The translations under genes and the position numbers were made by a program. DNA of 31,005 nucleotides from Bacteroidales bacterium UBA3808 (lineage in GTDB: Bacteria; Bacteroidota; Bacteroidia; Bacteroidales; Paludibacteraceae), in contig DFEG01000027.1 of NCBI GenBank assembly GCA_002369075.1, positions 1 through 31,005 on the forward strand. The letters are read 5' to 3'. Numbering within the stretch: position 1 is the first letter of the stretch; every line of letters starts with the position of its first letter. The notes beneath the pieces are model-generated. The model was not told the origin of the DNA. It searched no databases and saw only the letters and a program-made list of their open reading frames with translations. Positions 15,453-23,654 of the stretch are shown here, one piece after another.

Positions 15453-16250
15453 ATGGAATTAAAAGTAATCGCATACGCCCGCAACGGGCACACGGACAAG
15501 TTCGGAATCCCGAGGCAGAGCCGGGAGGAAAGCCCTATTCTGACGCGTATTGTTTTCGAGCCGGAGTACAATGTGCAGGAAGCACTGCGGGGGATAGAGG
15601 GTTTCAGCCATCTGTGGCTGCTATGGGGATTTTCGGAAGTACAAAGTGACCATGTACAATGTACCAAGGACTGGTCTCCGACGGTGCGTCCGCCGCGGTT
15701 GGGCGGGAACAAGCGGATGGGCGTTTTTGCGACAAGGAGTCCGTTCCGACCCAATCCTATCGGGCTGAGCAGCGTGAGACTGGTTGCGGTGGAAGCGGAA
15801 ACCGGGCGGATGGAACTGATTGTGAGCGGGGCGGATGTGCTGGACGGCACGCCGATATACGATATCAAGCCGTACCTGAGTTTCAGCGACTCGCATCCGG
15901 AGGCGCAGAACGGTTTTGCAGAGGATACAAAGGACTATCATCTGACAGTAGATTGGTCCCGTGTGGAGAGCGAAGGAACTCCCGCGGAGGATGGTTCTGC
16001 CTTTGACGTTAGTACAACGTCGTATGAATATCGGTGTAATCACGCAGTAATCACCCAGTTATCACCCCGTAATCACCCCCTTTTGGATGCAGAAAAGAGG
16101 GATATTGAATATATTTTGTCGCAAGATCCGAGGCCGGCGTATCAGGATGACCCGGAGCGGGAGTACAAAATGGATTATGCGGGGTGGCGGGTGACATTCA
16201 GGGTCAAAACAGGAGTGGTAGCGGTGACGAATATAGAAAAAACAGAATAA
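15453..16250 (+). CDS. trmO: tRNA (t6A37) N6-methyltransferase TrmO/TsaA family
   Basis: TrmO methylates threonylcarbamoyladenosine at position 37 of some tRNAs using SAM. The family core is clear: IPRQSREESPILTRIVFEP, GIEGFSHLWLLWGF, RPPRLGGNKRMGVFATRSPFRPNPIGLSSVRL, and GADVLDGTPIYDIKPYL. A C-terminal domain follows (AGWRVTFRV near the end). ATG 15453 gives the normal start MELKVIAYARNG; an in-frame ATG at 15432 lies in leader repeat copy 3 and would add MVDTNKN. The linker NHAVITQLSPRNHPL (about 195-209) is encoded by an 11-bp tandem repeat and seems to be an expansion. The stop is within a further tandem repeat. The convergent fit of all motifs makes the family call firm. Confidence 0.94.
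   Translation: MELKVIAYARNGHTDKFGIPRQSREESPILTRIVFEPEYNVQEALRGIEGFSHLWLLWGFSEVQSDHVQCTKDWSPTVRPPRLGGNKRMGVFATRSPFRPNPIGLSSVRLVAVEAETGRMELIVSGADVLDGTPIYDIKPYLSFSDSHPEAQNGFAEDTKDYHLTVDWSRVESEGTPAEDGSAFDVSTTSYEYRCNHAVITQLSPRNHPLLDAEKRDIEYILSQDPRPAYQDDPEREYKMDYAGWRVTFRVKTGVVAVTNIEKTE
16036..16079. repeat. Four-unit 11-bp repeat inside trmO
   Basis: GTAATCACGCA, GTAATCACCCA, GTTATCACCCC, GTAATCACCCC. It lies in the linker between the catalytic and C-terminal domains. Confidence 0.9.
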
Positions 16251-16326
16251 GTCGAGCAAAGAAACAGAATAAGTCGGGTAAAAAACAGAATAAGTCAAGC
16301 AAAAAACAGAATAAAATCCGTAAAAA
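16242..16326. repeat. 21-22 bp tandem repeat across the trmO stop
   Basis: Four units starting ACAGAATAA at 16242, 16264, 16285 and 16306. The trmO stop codon is in the first unit. The last unit diverges after ACAGAATAA. Confidence 0.85.
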
Positions 16327-16338
16327 ATGGTATAAGTC

Positions 16339-16369
16339 TTGCATAATTGAAAAAAATGTTGTATCTTTG
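16339..16369 (+). promoter_or_regulatory. Promoter of the amylase operon
   Basis: TTG at 16339-16341, a 20-nt spacer, TATCTTTG at 16362-16369, 27 nt before the first amylase ATG. No further promoter is seen through 25660, so it may drive the whole GH13 cluster. Confidence 0.8.
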
Positions 16370-16396
16370 CAGGCAAATTTAGCAGAGTTAAAGACC

Positions 16397-17968
16397 ATGA
16401 AAAAAATCATTCTATCGATTTTAGCCATTACATTAGGCGTAAGCGCGGGTGCGCTACGTGCCGAGAATACGGAAGTGCGGCGTGCCGAGAATACGGAAGT
16501 GCGGCGTGCGGAGGGGACGGAAATGCGGCGTGCGGAGAGGACGGAAGTGCAAAGCGAAGAACCGGGGAATATCGGTGTGCCGGCGGAGTGTGAGGACGTG
16601 ATGCTGCAAGCTTTCTATTGGAACAGTTACAAGACCAACGCGAAGTATGGCTGCACCAAGTGGAACTATCTGCTGAAAGACACCACGGCAATCACAGAGA
16701 ACTTTGACCTGGTGTGGTTTCCGCCGAGTGCCTATGGTGACGGTGGCGACGGAAACGGCGGCGTGGGTTATACCCATAAGAACTTGAGTAACCAAACCAG
16801 TGACTGGGGGCCGAAGCTGCAGTTGCAGAACCTGATCAAGGCTCTGCACAGAGGCGGCACGAAAGTGCTGGCAGATATTGTGATCAACCACCGCGGGAAC
16901 AAAAGCAGTTGGTGCGATTTCTATGGTGATAATTTCGGACAGTACGGTTCGTATCAGTTGACGCAGAAACATATCTGTCGTTTTGACGAGGGCTTTACCA
17001 AAAGCGAATCGAGTTGCTATAATGCATCCACCGGTGACCGTGGTGCGGAAGACTCGGGAACCAATTTCGATGGTGCGCGTGACTTGGATCACAAGAATGA
17101 GTACGTGCAGAGTTGGGCAAAAGCGTACGTGCAGTGGATGCTCGATGTGATGCAGTATGACGGATTCCGGTATGATATGACCTTAGGGTATGCGGGTTCG
17201 TATTTGCGGATGTACAACGAGGCGAGCCATCCCTATTTGTCCGTGTCGGAATACTGGGAGAGCATAGACAAGCAGGTCAAACACCTGAAGGAGACGAACT
17301 ACAACACGATGATCTTTGATTTTCCGTTGAAGTACAAGTTGCATAACGTCATCTGCAATGCTCCTTATCAGTACGGCGGTTTGCGCAATCCGTCCGAGAG
17401 TCTGCGCGGCAAAGGGTACGGCAAGTACGCCGTGACTTTTGTCGATAACCACGACACCTTCGAGCGTTCGGAATACGGAGAGAACCAGTTTAACGGCAAG
17501 ACTCAGTTGAGCGACTCGGCGACGCGTGCCCGTGTGATGCAGGCATATGCCTATATACTGATGATGCCGGGTGTGCCGTGTGTGTTCTATCCGCACTGGA
17601 AGAGTTATACGAATGAGATCAACCAGCTGATTGCCCTCCGCAAGCAGGCGGGCATCCACAGCGAGAGCGCAGTGAGCGAAGAGACCGGAACCCAGAAGAA
17701 GTACAGCGGAAAGGTACAAGGTCACCGCGGCCAGGTAGTCCTGCGCCTTGGCGTCAACCGCGACACAACCGTGCCGGAAGGATTCGAGGCAGCCGCAGAA
17801 GGTGATGGTTATACCGTGTATGTGAAGATGGGTACCCAGGGAATGGAGGAAGTCGGCGAACAGCCGTCAGCCGTCAGAGGGGAGAAATTCATTCAGAACG
17901 GCAAGCTCTATATCCGTCGCGGCGGACAAGTGTATGATGTACTGGGAAACAGAATAAACGGTAACTAA
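16397..17968 (+). CDS. Secreted plant-type GH13 alpha-amylase (amylase 1)
   Basis: 523 residues from the ATG at 16397, placed after the promoter. Signal peptide to about residue 21, then a four-unit 8-residue repeat (ENTEVRRA type), then the GH13 barrel. The catalytic regions are ADIVINH, GFRYD260, SE285YW and NHD353, giving an intact nucleophile, acid/base and stabiliser. The QAFYW start, FDLVWFPPSA, and MMPGVPCVFYPHW stretches resemble plant-type alpha-amylases (GH13_6/7-like). A short beta domain and the shared tail (KFIQNGKLYIRRGGQVYDVLGNRI) follow. It should hydrolyse internal alpha-1,4 bonds of starch-like glucans outside the cytoplasm. It is the first gene of a five-gene cluster and lacks the N-terminal accessory domain of amylase 2. 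Confidence 0.93.
   Translation: MKKIILSILAITLGVSAGALRAENTEVRRAENTEVRRAEGTEMRRAERTEVQSEEPGNIGVPAECEDVMLQAFYWNSYKTNAKYGCTKWNYLLKDTTAITENFDLVWFPPSAYGDGGDGNGGVGYTHKNLSNQTSDWGPKLQLQNLIKALHRGGTKVLADIVINHRGNKSSWCDFYGDNFGQYGSYQLTQKHICRFDEGFTKSESSCYNASTGDRGAEDSGTNFDGARDLDHKNEYVQSWAKAYVQWMLDVMQYDGFRYDMTLGYAGSYLRMYNEASHPYLSVSEYWESIDKQVKHLKETNYNTMIFDFPLKYKLHNVICNAPYQYGGLRNPSESLRGKGYGKYAVTFVDNHDTFERSEYGENQFNGKTQLSDSATRARVMQAYAYILMMPGVPCVFYPHWKSYTNEINQLIALRKQAGIHSESAVSEETGTQKKYSGKVQGHRGQVVLRLGVNRDTTVPEGFEAAAEGDGYTVYVKMGTQGMEEVGEQPSAVRGEKFIQNGKLYIRRGGQVYDVLGNRINGN
16460..16555 (+). repeat. 24-bp in-frame minisatellite in amylase 1
   Basis: Four 24-bp units encoding AENTEVRR, AENTEVRR, AEGTEMRR and AERTEVQS, immediately after the signal peptide. 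The first two are identical in DNA. Confidence 0.92.
17852..17879 (+). repeat. Four heptamers before the tail of amylase 1
   Basis: GTCGGCG, AACAGCC, GTCAGCC, GTCAGAG, in frame in the linker before the C-terminal tail. Confidence 0.75.
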
Positions 17969-17985
17969 CAAAACACTATAATACG

Positions 17986-19830
17986 ATGAAAAAACTATTG
18001 GTATTCTTCATGGGTATGGCTGTCAGCGCGAGTATGACGGCGGCACCTTTTTACGTGCGTGTAAACGGCAAGACCAACTATGCAGCGACCAACACAGGTG
18101 ACACGGATTATCAGGGCCGTACCCAGTATGCGGCGTTCAACGTGCCGCTGAAAGCGGGTGACAAACTGACGTGCTACGACGCCGGCGGGAATGACGGTCA
18201 AGGCGCGGAATGGCACATCGGCGTAATCGACGAGTACGGCGCATGGGAACGGTTCACCATGACCGCTACGACACTGACCTGTAACGAGGCGAGCAACTAC
18301 AATATCTACATCAAACTGAAGTTTGAGGATGACATGTGGTATATAGAAGATGCGGGTGACGACTCAGCGCCCGTTGAGCCGGTCACTCCCGGAACGGGTT
18401 ATACCACCTCGGCTCCTGCCCAGTGTCCGGACGTCATGCTGCAGGCATTCTATTGGGACAGTTACAAAAACAAAGGTTATGGCGACACCAAGTGGAACAC
18501 GTTGCTGAACAGAACTACGGATAGCGGCGTGAAAGAAGCCGTGGAAATAGGCCAGTGGTTTGACCTGGTATGGCTTCCGCCTATGTCCAAGTCCACCGGC
18601 GGAACGGGTTATTTGCCGGTTCAATACAGCAATCTGGACAGTGACTGGGGCGTCAAAAGCAAGCTGAAAGAGCTGATCGAAACGCTGCATCAGAACGGTG
18701 CTCGCGTAGTGGCGGATATTGTTATCAACCACGTAGCCGGCGGTTCCAGCTACTGCTCTTTAGCCACCCTGAATTTCTCGCCGTACGGTACATTCTCCCC
18801 CAAACCGGCGTGGATATGCAACACCGACGAGATGAATACCGATCCCAAAGCGGGCAGTTGCAACGGTAAGGCAACCGGTGCGGCAGATGACGGCTACGGT
18901 TCGGAAGCCAACTATGGCTCGGGGCGCGACTGGGATCACCAGAACGCCGAGGTACGCACGATGCTCAAGGCTTATCTGAACTGGCTGCGCAATGTGGTGA
19001 AGATAGACGGTTTCCGCTACGACTACTGCAAGGGTTTCCACAACAGCCATATCAATGAGTACAACACGGCCGCGCAGGCTTATTTCTCGGTGATGGAGAT
19101 GTGGGACGGCAATCCGGATGTACTGCAGAGCCGTCTTAACGATGCCGGTTGGAACACGCTGACCTTTGATTTCGCGACCAAGTACACGGCGTTTAACAAC
19201 GGTATTGCTTCGGATAACTACGCGGCGCTGAAAGGCTGCGGTCTTTTAGGCGCAGGCAAGAGCCGTTATGCAGTGACTTTCCTGGACAGCCACGATTCGT
19301 TCCAGCGCGACGACAATGAGTTCTGCGGCTCGGGTAACTCGATGACGGTATGCCGAGACAAGATCATGCAGTGCTATGCCTTCATGTTATCGATGCCGGG
19401 CGTTCCGTGCGTGTTCTATCCGCATTGGGTGACGTTCAAAGACGATCTGAAAGCTCTTATCAACGCCCGCTACAAAGCCGGCGTACACAGCGAGAGTGCA
19501 GTGAGTGACGAAGCAGGCAACGGCTACTACAAGGCAACCATCACCGGCAAGAACGGTCAGATCCGTCTGCTCGTGGGTCCCAACTCGGGTTACAACTCCA
19601 CTCCGGCAGGCTTCACCTTAGCCCGGAAGGGAACCAACTACGGTGTATATTATAAGATGAACAGCGCGCGCGGGGACAAGAACACGGAGCGCATCGACCG
19701 CACGCAGGGAATAGAGGCAGTCAGCGGTCAGCCGTCCGCCGTCAGAGGGGAAAAGTTCATCAAAGAGGGCAAGCTCTATATCCGTTGCGGCGAGCAGGTA
19801 TTTGACGTAACGGGTAACCGTGTACAATAA
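17986..19830 (+). CDS. Secreted plant-type GH13 alpha-amylase with N-terminal accessory domain (amylase 2)
   Basis: 614 residues. Signal peptide (MKKLLVFFMGMAVSASMTA), then a domain at about 21-125 starting FYVRVNGKTNYAA and ending YNIYIKLKFEDDMWYIE, shared with the two following proteins and possibly a carbohydrate-binding module. After a PVEPVTPG linker comes GH13 with catalytic D346, E371 and D437 in the motifs GFRYDY, SVMEMWD and LDSHD. SMPGVPCVFYPHW is near identical to amylase 1. The tail KFIKEGKLYIRCGEQVFDVTGNRV is preceded by a heptamer-encoded SGQPSAV. It lies 17 bp after amylase 1, so the two are probably co-transcribed. The activity should be endo-acting alpha-1,4-glucan hydrolysis. 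Confidence 0.93.
   Translation: MKKLLVFFMGMAVSASMTAAPFYVRVNGKTNYAATNTGDTDYQGRTQYAAFNVPLKAGDKLTCYDAGGNDGQGAEWHIGVIDEYGAWERFTMTATTLTCNEASNYNIYIKLKFEDDMWYIEDAGDDSAPVEPVTPGTGYTTSAPAQCPDVMLQAFYWDSYKNKGYGDTKWNTLLNRTTDSGVKEAVEIGQWFDLVWLPPMSKSTGGTGYLPVQYSNLDSDWGVKSKLKELIETLHQNGARVVADIVINHVAGGSSYCSLATLNFSPYGTFSPKPAWICNTDEMNTDPKAGSCNGKATGAADDGYGSEANYGSGRDWDHQNAEVRTMLKAYLNWLRNVVKIDGFRYDYCKGFHNSHINEYNTAAQAYFSVMEMWDGNPDVLQSRLNDAGWNTLTFDFATKYTAFNNGIASDNYAALKGCGLLGAGKSRYAVTFLDSHDSFQRDDNEFCGSGNSMTVCRDKIMQCYAFMLSMPGVPCVFYPHWVTFKDDLKALINARYKAGVHSESAVSDEAGNGYYKATITGKNGQIRLLVGPNSGYNSTPAGFTLARKGTNYGVYYKMNSARGDKNTERIDRTQGIEAVSGQPSAVRGEKFIKEGKLYIRCGEQVFDVTGNRVQ
19720..19747 (+). repeat. Four heptamers before the tail of amylase 2
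   Basis: GTCAGCG, GTCAGCC, GTCCGCC, GTCAGAG, in frame before the C-terminal tail. Confidence 0.8.
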
Positions 19831-19863
19831 AAAAACAACCAACAATCTAAAAGTTAAACTATC

Positions 19864-20751
19864 ATGAAAAAGATGTTTATTTTGTTTGCTGCAGTGATGA
19901 TGGCTGCAGGCATGTATGCTCAGTTTGGTATCCTGGTCAATGGCAGGACCTATTATGCAGGCGCAGAGAACCCCTCCCCGGGTGATCCGTCTTTCAAAGA
20001 ATTTATGGTACTTGGCCTGTCGCTGAATTCCGGCGATTATTGCCAGTTATGTGACAAGGGTAGCAATTATGCCACATGGGCTGTAAATCTGGACGGAGCG
20101 TCTGTAACCGCGATCCAGCGTGATGGTGACAAATACTCGATAAACGAGAGCGGATGTTATGATTTTTATATCAAGATAAAGGACCAACAAGATCAGTTAT
20201 ATGTAGGACCAGGTAATTGCGGTAGTCCCGCCGGTGAAGACATTTCAGGCGGTCAAGGCGGCCAAGGCGGCCAGGGTGGTCAAGGCGGCTCGGATGCAGA
20301 TGGCTATTGGTATTGGAAGGGCTATGTAGATGGTCAGGACATCAACAACGAGATGGAAGGCGGTATCTTCTATGACGGTATGTCGGAGATTACAGTAAAT
20401 GACAAGGGGTATATCTTCGTGGTTTACCAAGTTCATGGTGTGCCGGGTGTGCAATACATGTCCGCTGCTTATTCGGAGGCTACTCATGTGACGATGTTAA
20501 CCACCGGCGGAGAGAAGTTATTCATTCCGGCCGGCACGCATACCCTGTATCTGTATGACAACGGCGACGGCACAGTGGAGCTGTCCCGCGAGCAGTTGTC
20601 CGGCAAGACTCTGGTCGGCGGCAGCAGTCAGGGAATAGAGGAAGTCAGCGGTCAGCCGTCCGCCGTCAAAGGAGACAAGTTCATCAAAGAGGGCAAGCTC
20701 TATATCCGTTGCGGAGAGAAAGTATATGACGTAATGGGAAAAGAACTGTAA
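19864..20751 (+). CDS. Non-catalytic secreted accessory protein of the amylase cluster
   Basis: 295 residues with no GH13 domain. The order is a signal peptide (MKKMFILFAAVMMAAGMYA); the shared accessory domain at about 20-115 (FGILVNGRTYYAG ... CYDFYIKIKDQQDQLYVG), conserved with amylases 2 and 3; a flexible Gly-Gln linker (about 128-142); a second beta-rich domain (about 146-250) starting DADGYWYWKGYVDG and ending in HTLYLYDNGDGTVEL; and the shared tail (KFIKEGKLYIRCGEKVYDVMGKEL). Because it shares the accessory domain and tail but lacks an enzyme, I infer a starch-binding or scaffold-type helper. No named family is recognised for the second domain. It lies 33 bp after amylase 2. Confidence 0.8.
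   Translation: MKKMFILFAAVMMAAGMYAQFGILVNGRTYYAGAENPSPGDPSFKEFMVLGLSLNSGDYCQLCDKGSNYATWAVNLDGASVTAIQRDGDKYSINESGCYDFYIKIKDQQDQLYVGPGNCGSPAGEDISGGQGGQGGQGGQGGSDADGYWYWKGYVDGQDINNEMEGGIFYDGMSEITVNDKGYIFVVYQVHGVPGVQYMSAAYSEATHVTMLTTGGEKLFIPAGTHTLYLYDNGDGTVELSREQLSGKTLVGGSSQGIEEVSGQPSAVKGDKFIKEGKLYIRCGEKVYDVMGKEL
20248..20289 (+). repeat. Gly-Gly-Gln coding repeat
   Basis: 9-bp units encoding GGQ four times then GG, forming the interdomain linker of the accessory protein. Confidence 0.9.
20644..20671 (+). repeat. Four heptamers before the tail of the accessory protein
   Basis: GTCAGCG, GTCAGCC, GTCCGCC, GTCAAAG. Nearly identical to the set in amylase 2. Confidence 0.8.
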
Positions 20752-20795
20752 TAAAGAGTTATAATAAACAACAAATACACAAACCAAATCGAACA

Positions 20796-23654
20796 ATGAA
20801 AAAACTCTTTTCCGTATTCGTGGCAGTGCTGTTCAGCACGATGATTTTCGCCAACTCCTACTGGTACGCCGGCAGCACAAACAGCTGGAGTGCAACGGCC
20901 ATGAGCGTCAGTGCTCAAGAGACATATGAATACATTTTAATACCGCAGCAAAATAATGTAACACTGCAGTTCAAAATAAAACTGGCAGAGGATAATTGGG
21001 ACGGTTCGTTAGGACGTATGTACAACCAGCCAGGCTACGCCGACACGAATGTGAGGAACATGAACAGCAGTTCGTCTGCCTGGAACGAAAATAAAGACGG
21101 TAATGGCAATATTATCAACGACAACAGCTGCATCTGGTATGTAGATAAAGCATTCTACGTCATTGTGTTCAAGCCCGGTACCGTAGTTAATCCGACAGAG
21201 CAACCGATCATCTGTGCCTCGACTACATTACCGGCAGAAGAGGCTGTAGAGCCTGCGCGATTCTATGTAACAGGCGACAGTGCACTGGTTGTGGATGCAG
21301 GTTTGACGGTTGAGAAGAAATGGAATCCGGATGCCATCAAGTCCACCGGTGACACCTTGGTTCTGAGCGGTCTGAAAGCCTATCAGTACTATACATTGAA
21401 GGTGACGGAGAACGGCGACTGGGCTACAGCCAAGGGCTATAGCGATTTAGCCGAGAAACCGGAGGGTGTAACTGCCGACCATGATGACAACATCTGTTTC
21501 AAGTTGAGCGAGGCAGGGGATGTAAAAGTCATCTATACTTCTTCCCTGTTCAAGGTGGAAGGTTCTTTCTATGTGCCACCGGTAGAAACCAAGACAGTCA
21601 AATTAGTGCCGAGCGAAGAGTGGAAAGTAGCGGACGCTAAATTCGCTGCCTGGATATGGGGCACTAACCTGAACGGACGATGGACCACATTCTTCACACC
21701 GGTAAGCGCGGGTAACGACACCTTGAAGACGGAGATAGTGACGACCGCAGACTCGATTGATTTTGTACGTTTCAGCCCGTCCGCTACCGTTCCTACCTGG
21801 GAGCAAGCCGATAACACCGACCGATTGGTATGGGGCGAAGTGAAAGACACCATTGACTGGAAGGGTCTAACTGCAAGTATAGTAGGCTGGGACGGCTTGA
21901 CATGGAAGGCAGTGGCACATCCCTGCGAGTCCTTCGGACTGGTCATCAACGGCGTTTACAGAGCTGCGACCAAGAATGTACTGCAAAGCGAGTGGTTAGA
22001 GTACGTGATCCGTAACGTGGAGCTAACGGCAGGCGACTCGGTACAAGTTCGCGACGACTGCAATGACGCCAACTGGGCAATCTCCAAATACGCCCCTACA
22101 AGTTTTGAGTTCCCTATCGCGAACAACAAATATGTGATCAGCGGAGACGGCAGTTACGATTTCTACCTCAAGTTCATCCCCAATAACGACGAGATTTATA
22201 TCTCCAAAGCGGGTTTCTATACCAACTCCGTGCCGAGCCAATGCGAGGATGTGATGATTCAGGCTTTCTACAACGAGTCCTACAGCGATAATGCACCGGG
22301 TGTCAGTGCGACGGCCGATTATAAGTTAGGTCTGGGCAATACCCGCTGGACCACTCTGACGACTCAGGCAGAAGAGTTGGCGCACTCGTTTGACCTGATT
22401 TGGCTGCCGCCTTCAGCTAATGGTGACGGCATGGGTTATCACCCGAAGGACTATAGCAACCAGAACTCCAACTGGGGTACGCGTGCCGAGTTGGAGGCAT
22501 TGATTAACGCCCTTCATGACGGCGGAGCCAAAGTGGTAGCTGATATTGTAATCAACCACTGCCAGAGCACGAACGGATGGCTCGGTTTCCCGATGTTTGA
22601 TTTCGGTGAATTAGGCAAGTTCCAGCCGACCGGTGCGTGGGTATGCAAGAACGATGAGGTAAACCTCGATCCGAAAGCCGGGAGCGAGATGGGCAAAGCC
22701 ACGGGCAATTATGATGACGGAGAGAACTGGGAAGGTGCGCGCGACTGGGCACACGACATGCCGGAGGTACAAAACATGTTCAAGGCATACCTCAAATGGA
22801 TGCGCGACACGATGAAGTACGACGGATTCCGTTATGACAAGGGGGACGGATTCAACAACTGGCACCACGACAATTACAACAAAGCCGCCGGTCCGTACAT
22901 CGCGTTCATGGAGTGCTACAGCGGTACAGATGAGATTCTGGGACGTATTGCCGGAGCCAACTACAACCTCATGGGCTTGGATTTCGACACCAAATGGCAT
23001 GTGTTCAATTCGTTTGCCGGTTGGGATTACAGTCGTGGCCGCGGTAACGGATTGTTAGGCCGCGGCGATGGCCGTCATGCAGTGGAATTTATCGACAGCC
23101 ACGACTGGTTCCTCCGCTCTGATAACGAGAATGAGTTTGGCGGACGCGGCAACTCGTTGACCGAAGACATGAAATGCCGCTTGCTGCAAGCCAATGCGTT
23201 CCTCCTGAGTATGCCGGGTGTGCCGTGTGTGTTCTACCCCCACTGGGCAAAATACAAAGAGTTCATCAAACCGATGATAGAAGCGCGCAAACTCGCCGGC
23301 GTCCACTCGGAGAGCGAAGTACGCGACGAGTACTCCACCTCAACGGGCTATCAGGCTACGGTGGTCGGCAAGGACGGCTATCTGATTCTCTGCTTAGGTG
23401 ACAAGGCGCATCAGAGCGGCTTTACCGGCTATGAACTGAAAGCCAGCTACTACGAGACGAACGATGCCGGTATGGGCAAGGATGCAAGCTACCAGATTTG
23501 GGTAAACCGCACTACCCCGCTCCCGACAGCCGTGGAGGAGATAGAAGAGGGCAACGGGCAACAGGTCAAGGCGGAGAAGTTCATCCGTGACGGCAAGCTG
23601 CTCATCCGCATAGGCGGCAAAGTATATGACATGACCGGTAGACGAATGTTATGA
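20796..23654 (+). CDS. Large multidomain secreted GH13 alpha-amylase (amylase 3)
   Basis: 952 residues. A signal peptide (to about 19) is followed by about 460 residues of N-terminal modules: a domain starting YWYAGSTNSW (20-130), a beta domain (about 150-250), another starting KTVKLVPSEEWKVADAKFAAWIWG (about 270-375), which resembles starch-binding type beta sandwiches, and the shared accessory domain (377-470, FGLVINGVYRAA to EIYIS). The GH13 barrel starts at C483-EDVMIQAFY. Catalytic residues D681, E706 and D770 lie in GFRYDKGDGF, AFMECYSG and IDSHD, so the enzyme should be active. The region after E706 (CYSG rather than W) differs from the other two. The tail is KFIRDGKLLIRIGGKVYDMTGRRML. 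The stop overlaps the next ATG by four bases (ATGA). Confidence 0.92.
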   Translation: MKKLFSVFVAVLFSTMIFANSYWYAGSTNSWSATAMSVSAQETYEYILIPQQNNVTLQFKIKLAEDNWDGSLGRMYNQPGYADTNVRNMNSSSSAWNENKDGNGNIINDNSCIWYVDKAFYVIVFKPGTVVNPTEQPIICASTTLPAEEAVEPARFYVTGDSALVVDAGLTVEKKWNPDAIKSTGDTLVLSGLKAYQYYTLKVTENGDWATAKGYSDLAEKPEGVTADHDDNICFKLSEAGDVKVIYTSSLFKVEGSFYVPPVETKTVKLVPSEEWKVADAKFAAWIWGTNLNGRWTTFFTPVSAGNDTLKTEIVTTADSIDFVRFSPSATVPTWEQADNTDRLVWGEVKDTIDWKGLTASIVGWDGLTWKAVAHPCESFGLVINGVYRAATKNVLQSEWLEYVIRNVELTAGDSVQVRDDCNDANWAISKYAPTSFEFPIANNKYVISGDGSYDFYLKFIPNNDEIYISKAGFYTNSVPSQCEDVMIQAFYNESYSDNAPGVSATADYKLGLGNTRWTTLTTQAEELAHSFDLIWLPPSANGDGMGYHPKDYSNQNSNWGTRAELEALINALHDGGAKVVADIVINHCQSTNGWLGFPMFDFGELGKFQPTGAWVCKNDEVNLDPKAGSEMGKATGNYDDGENWEGARDWAHDMPEVQNMFKAYLKWMRDTMKYDGFRYDKGDGFNNWHHDNYNKAAGPYIAFMECYSGTDEILGRIAGANYNLMGLDFDTKWHVFNSFAGWDYSRGRGNGLLGRGDGRHAVEFIDSHDWFLRSDNENEFGGRGNSLTEDMKCRLLQANAFLLSMPGVPCVFYPHWAKYKEFIKPMIEARKLAGVHSESEVRDEYSTSTGYQATVVGKDGYLILCLGDKAHQSGFTGYELKASYYETNDAGMGKDASYQIWVNRTTPLPTAVEEIEEGNGQQVKAEKFIRDGKLLIRIGGKVYDMTGRRML

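Noticed and set aside
15142..15474. Minus-strand frame with repeated DHIWAI-type segments
   Set aside because: It is the reverse translation of the trmO leader repeats and the tRNA promoter; not a plausible protein.
15290..16326. Possible CRISPR-like array
   Set aside because: The repeats are direct tandem units without unique spacers, and no cas genes are present.
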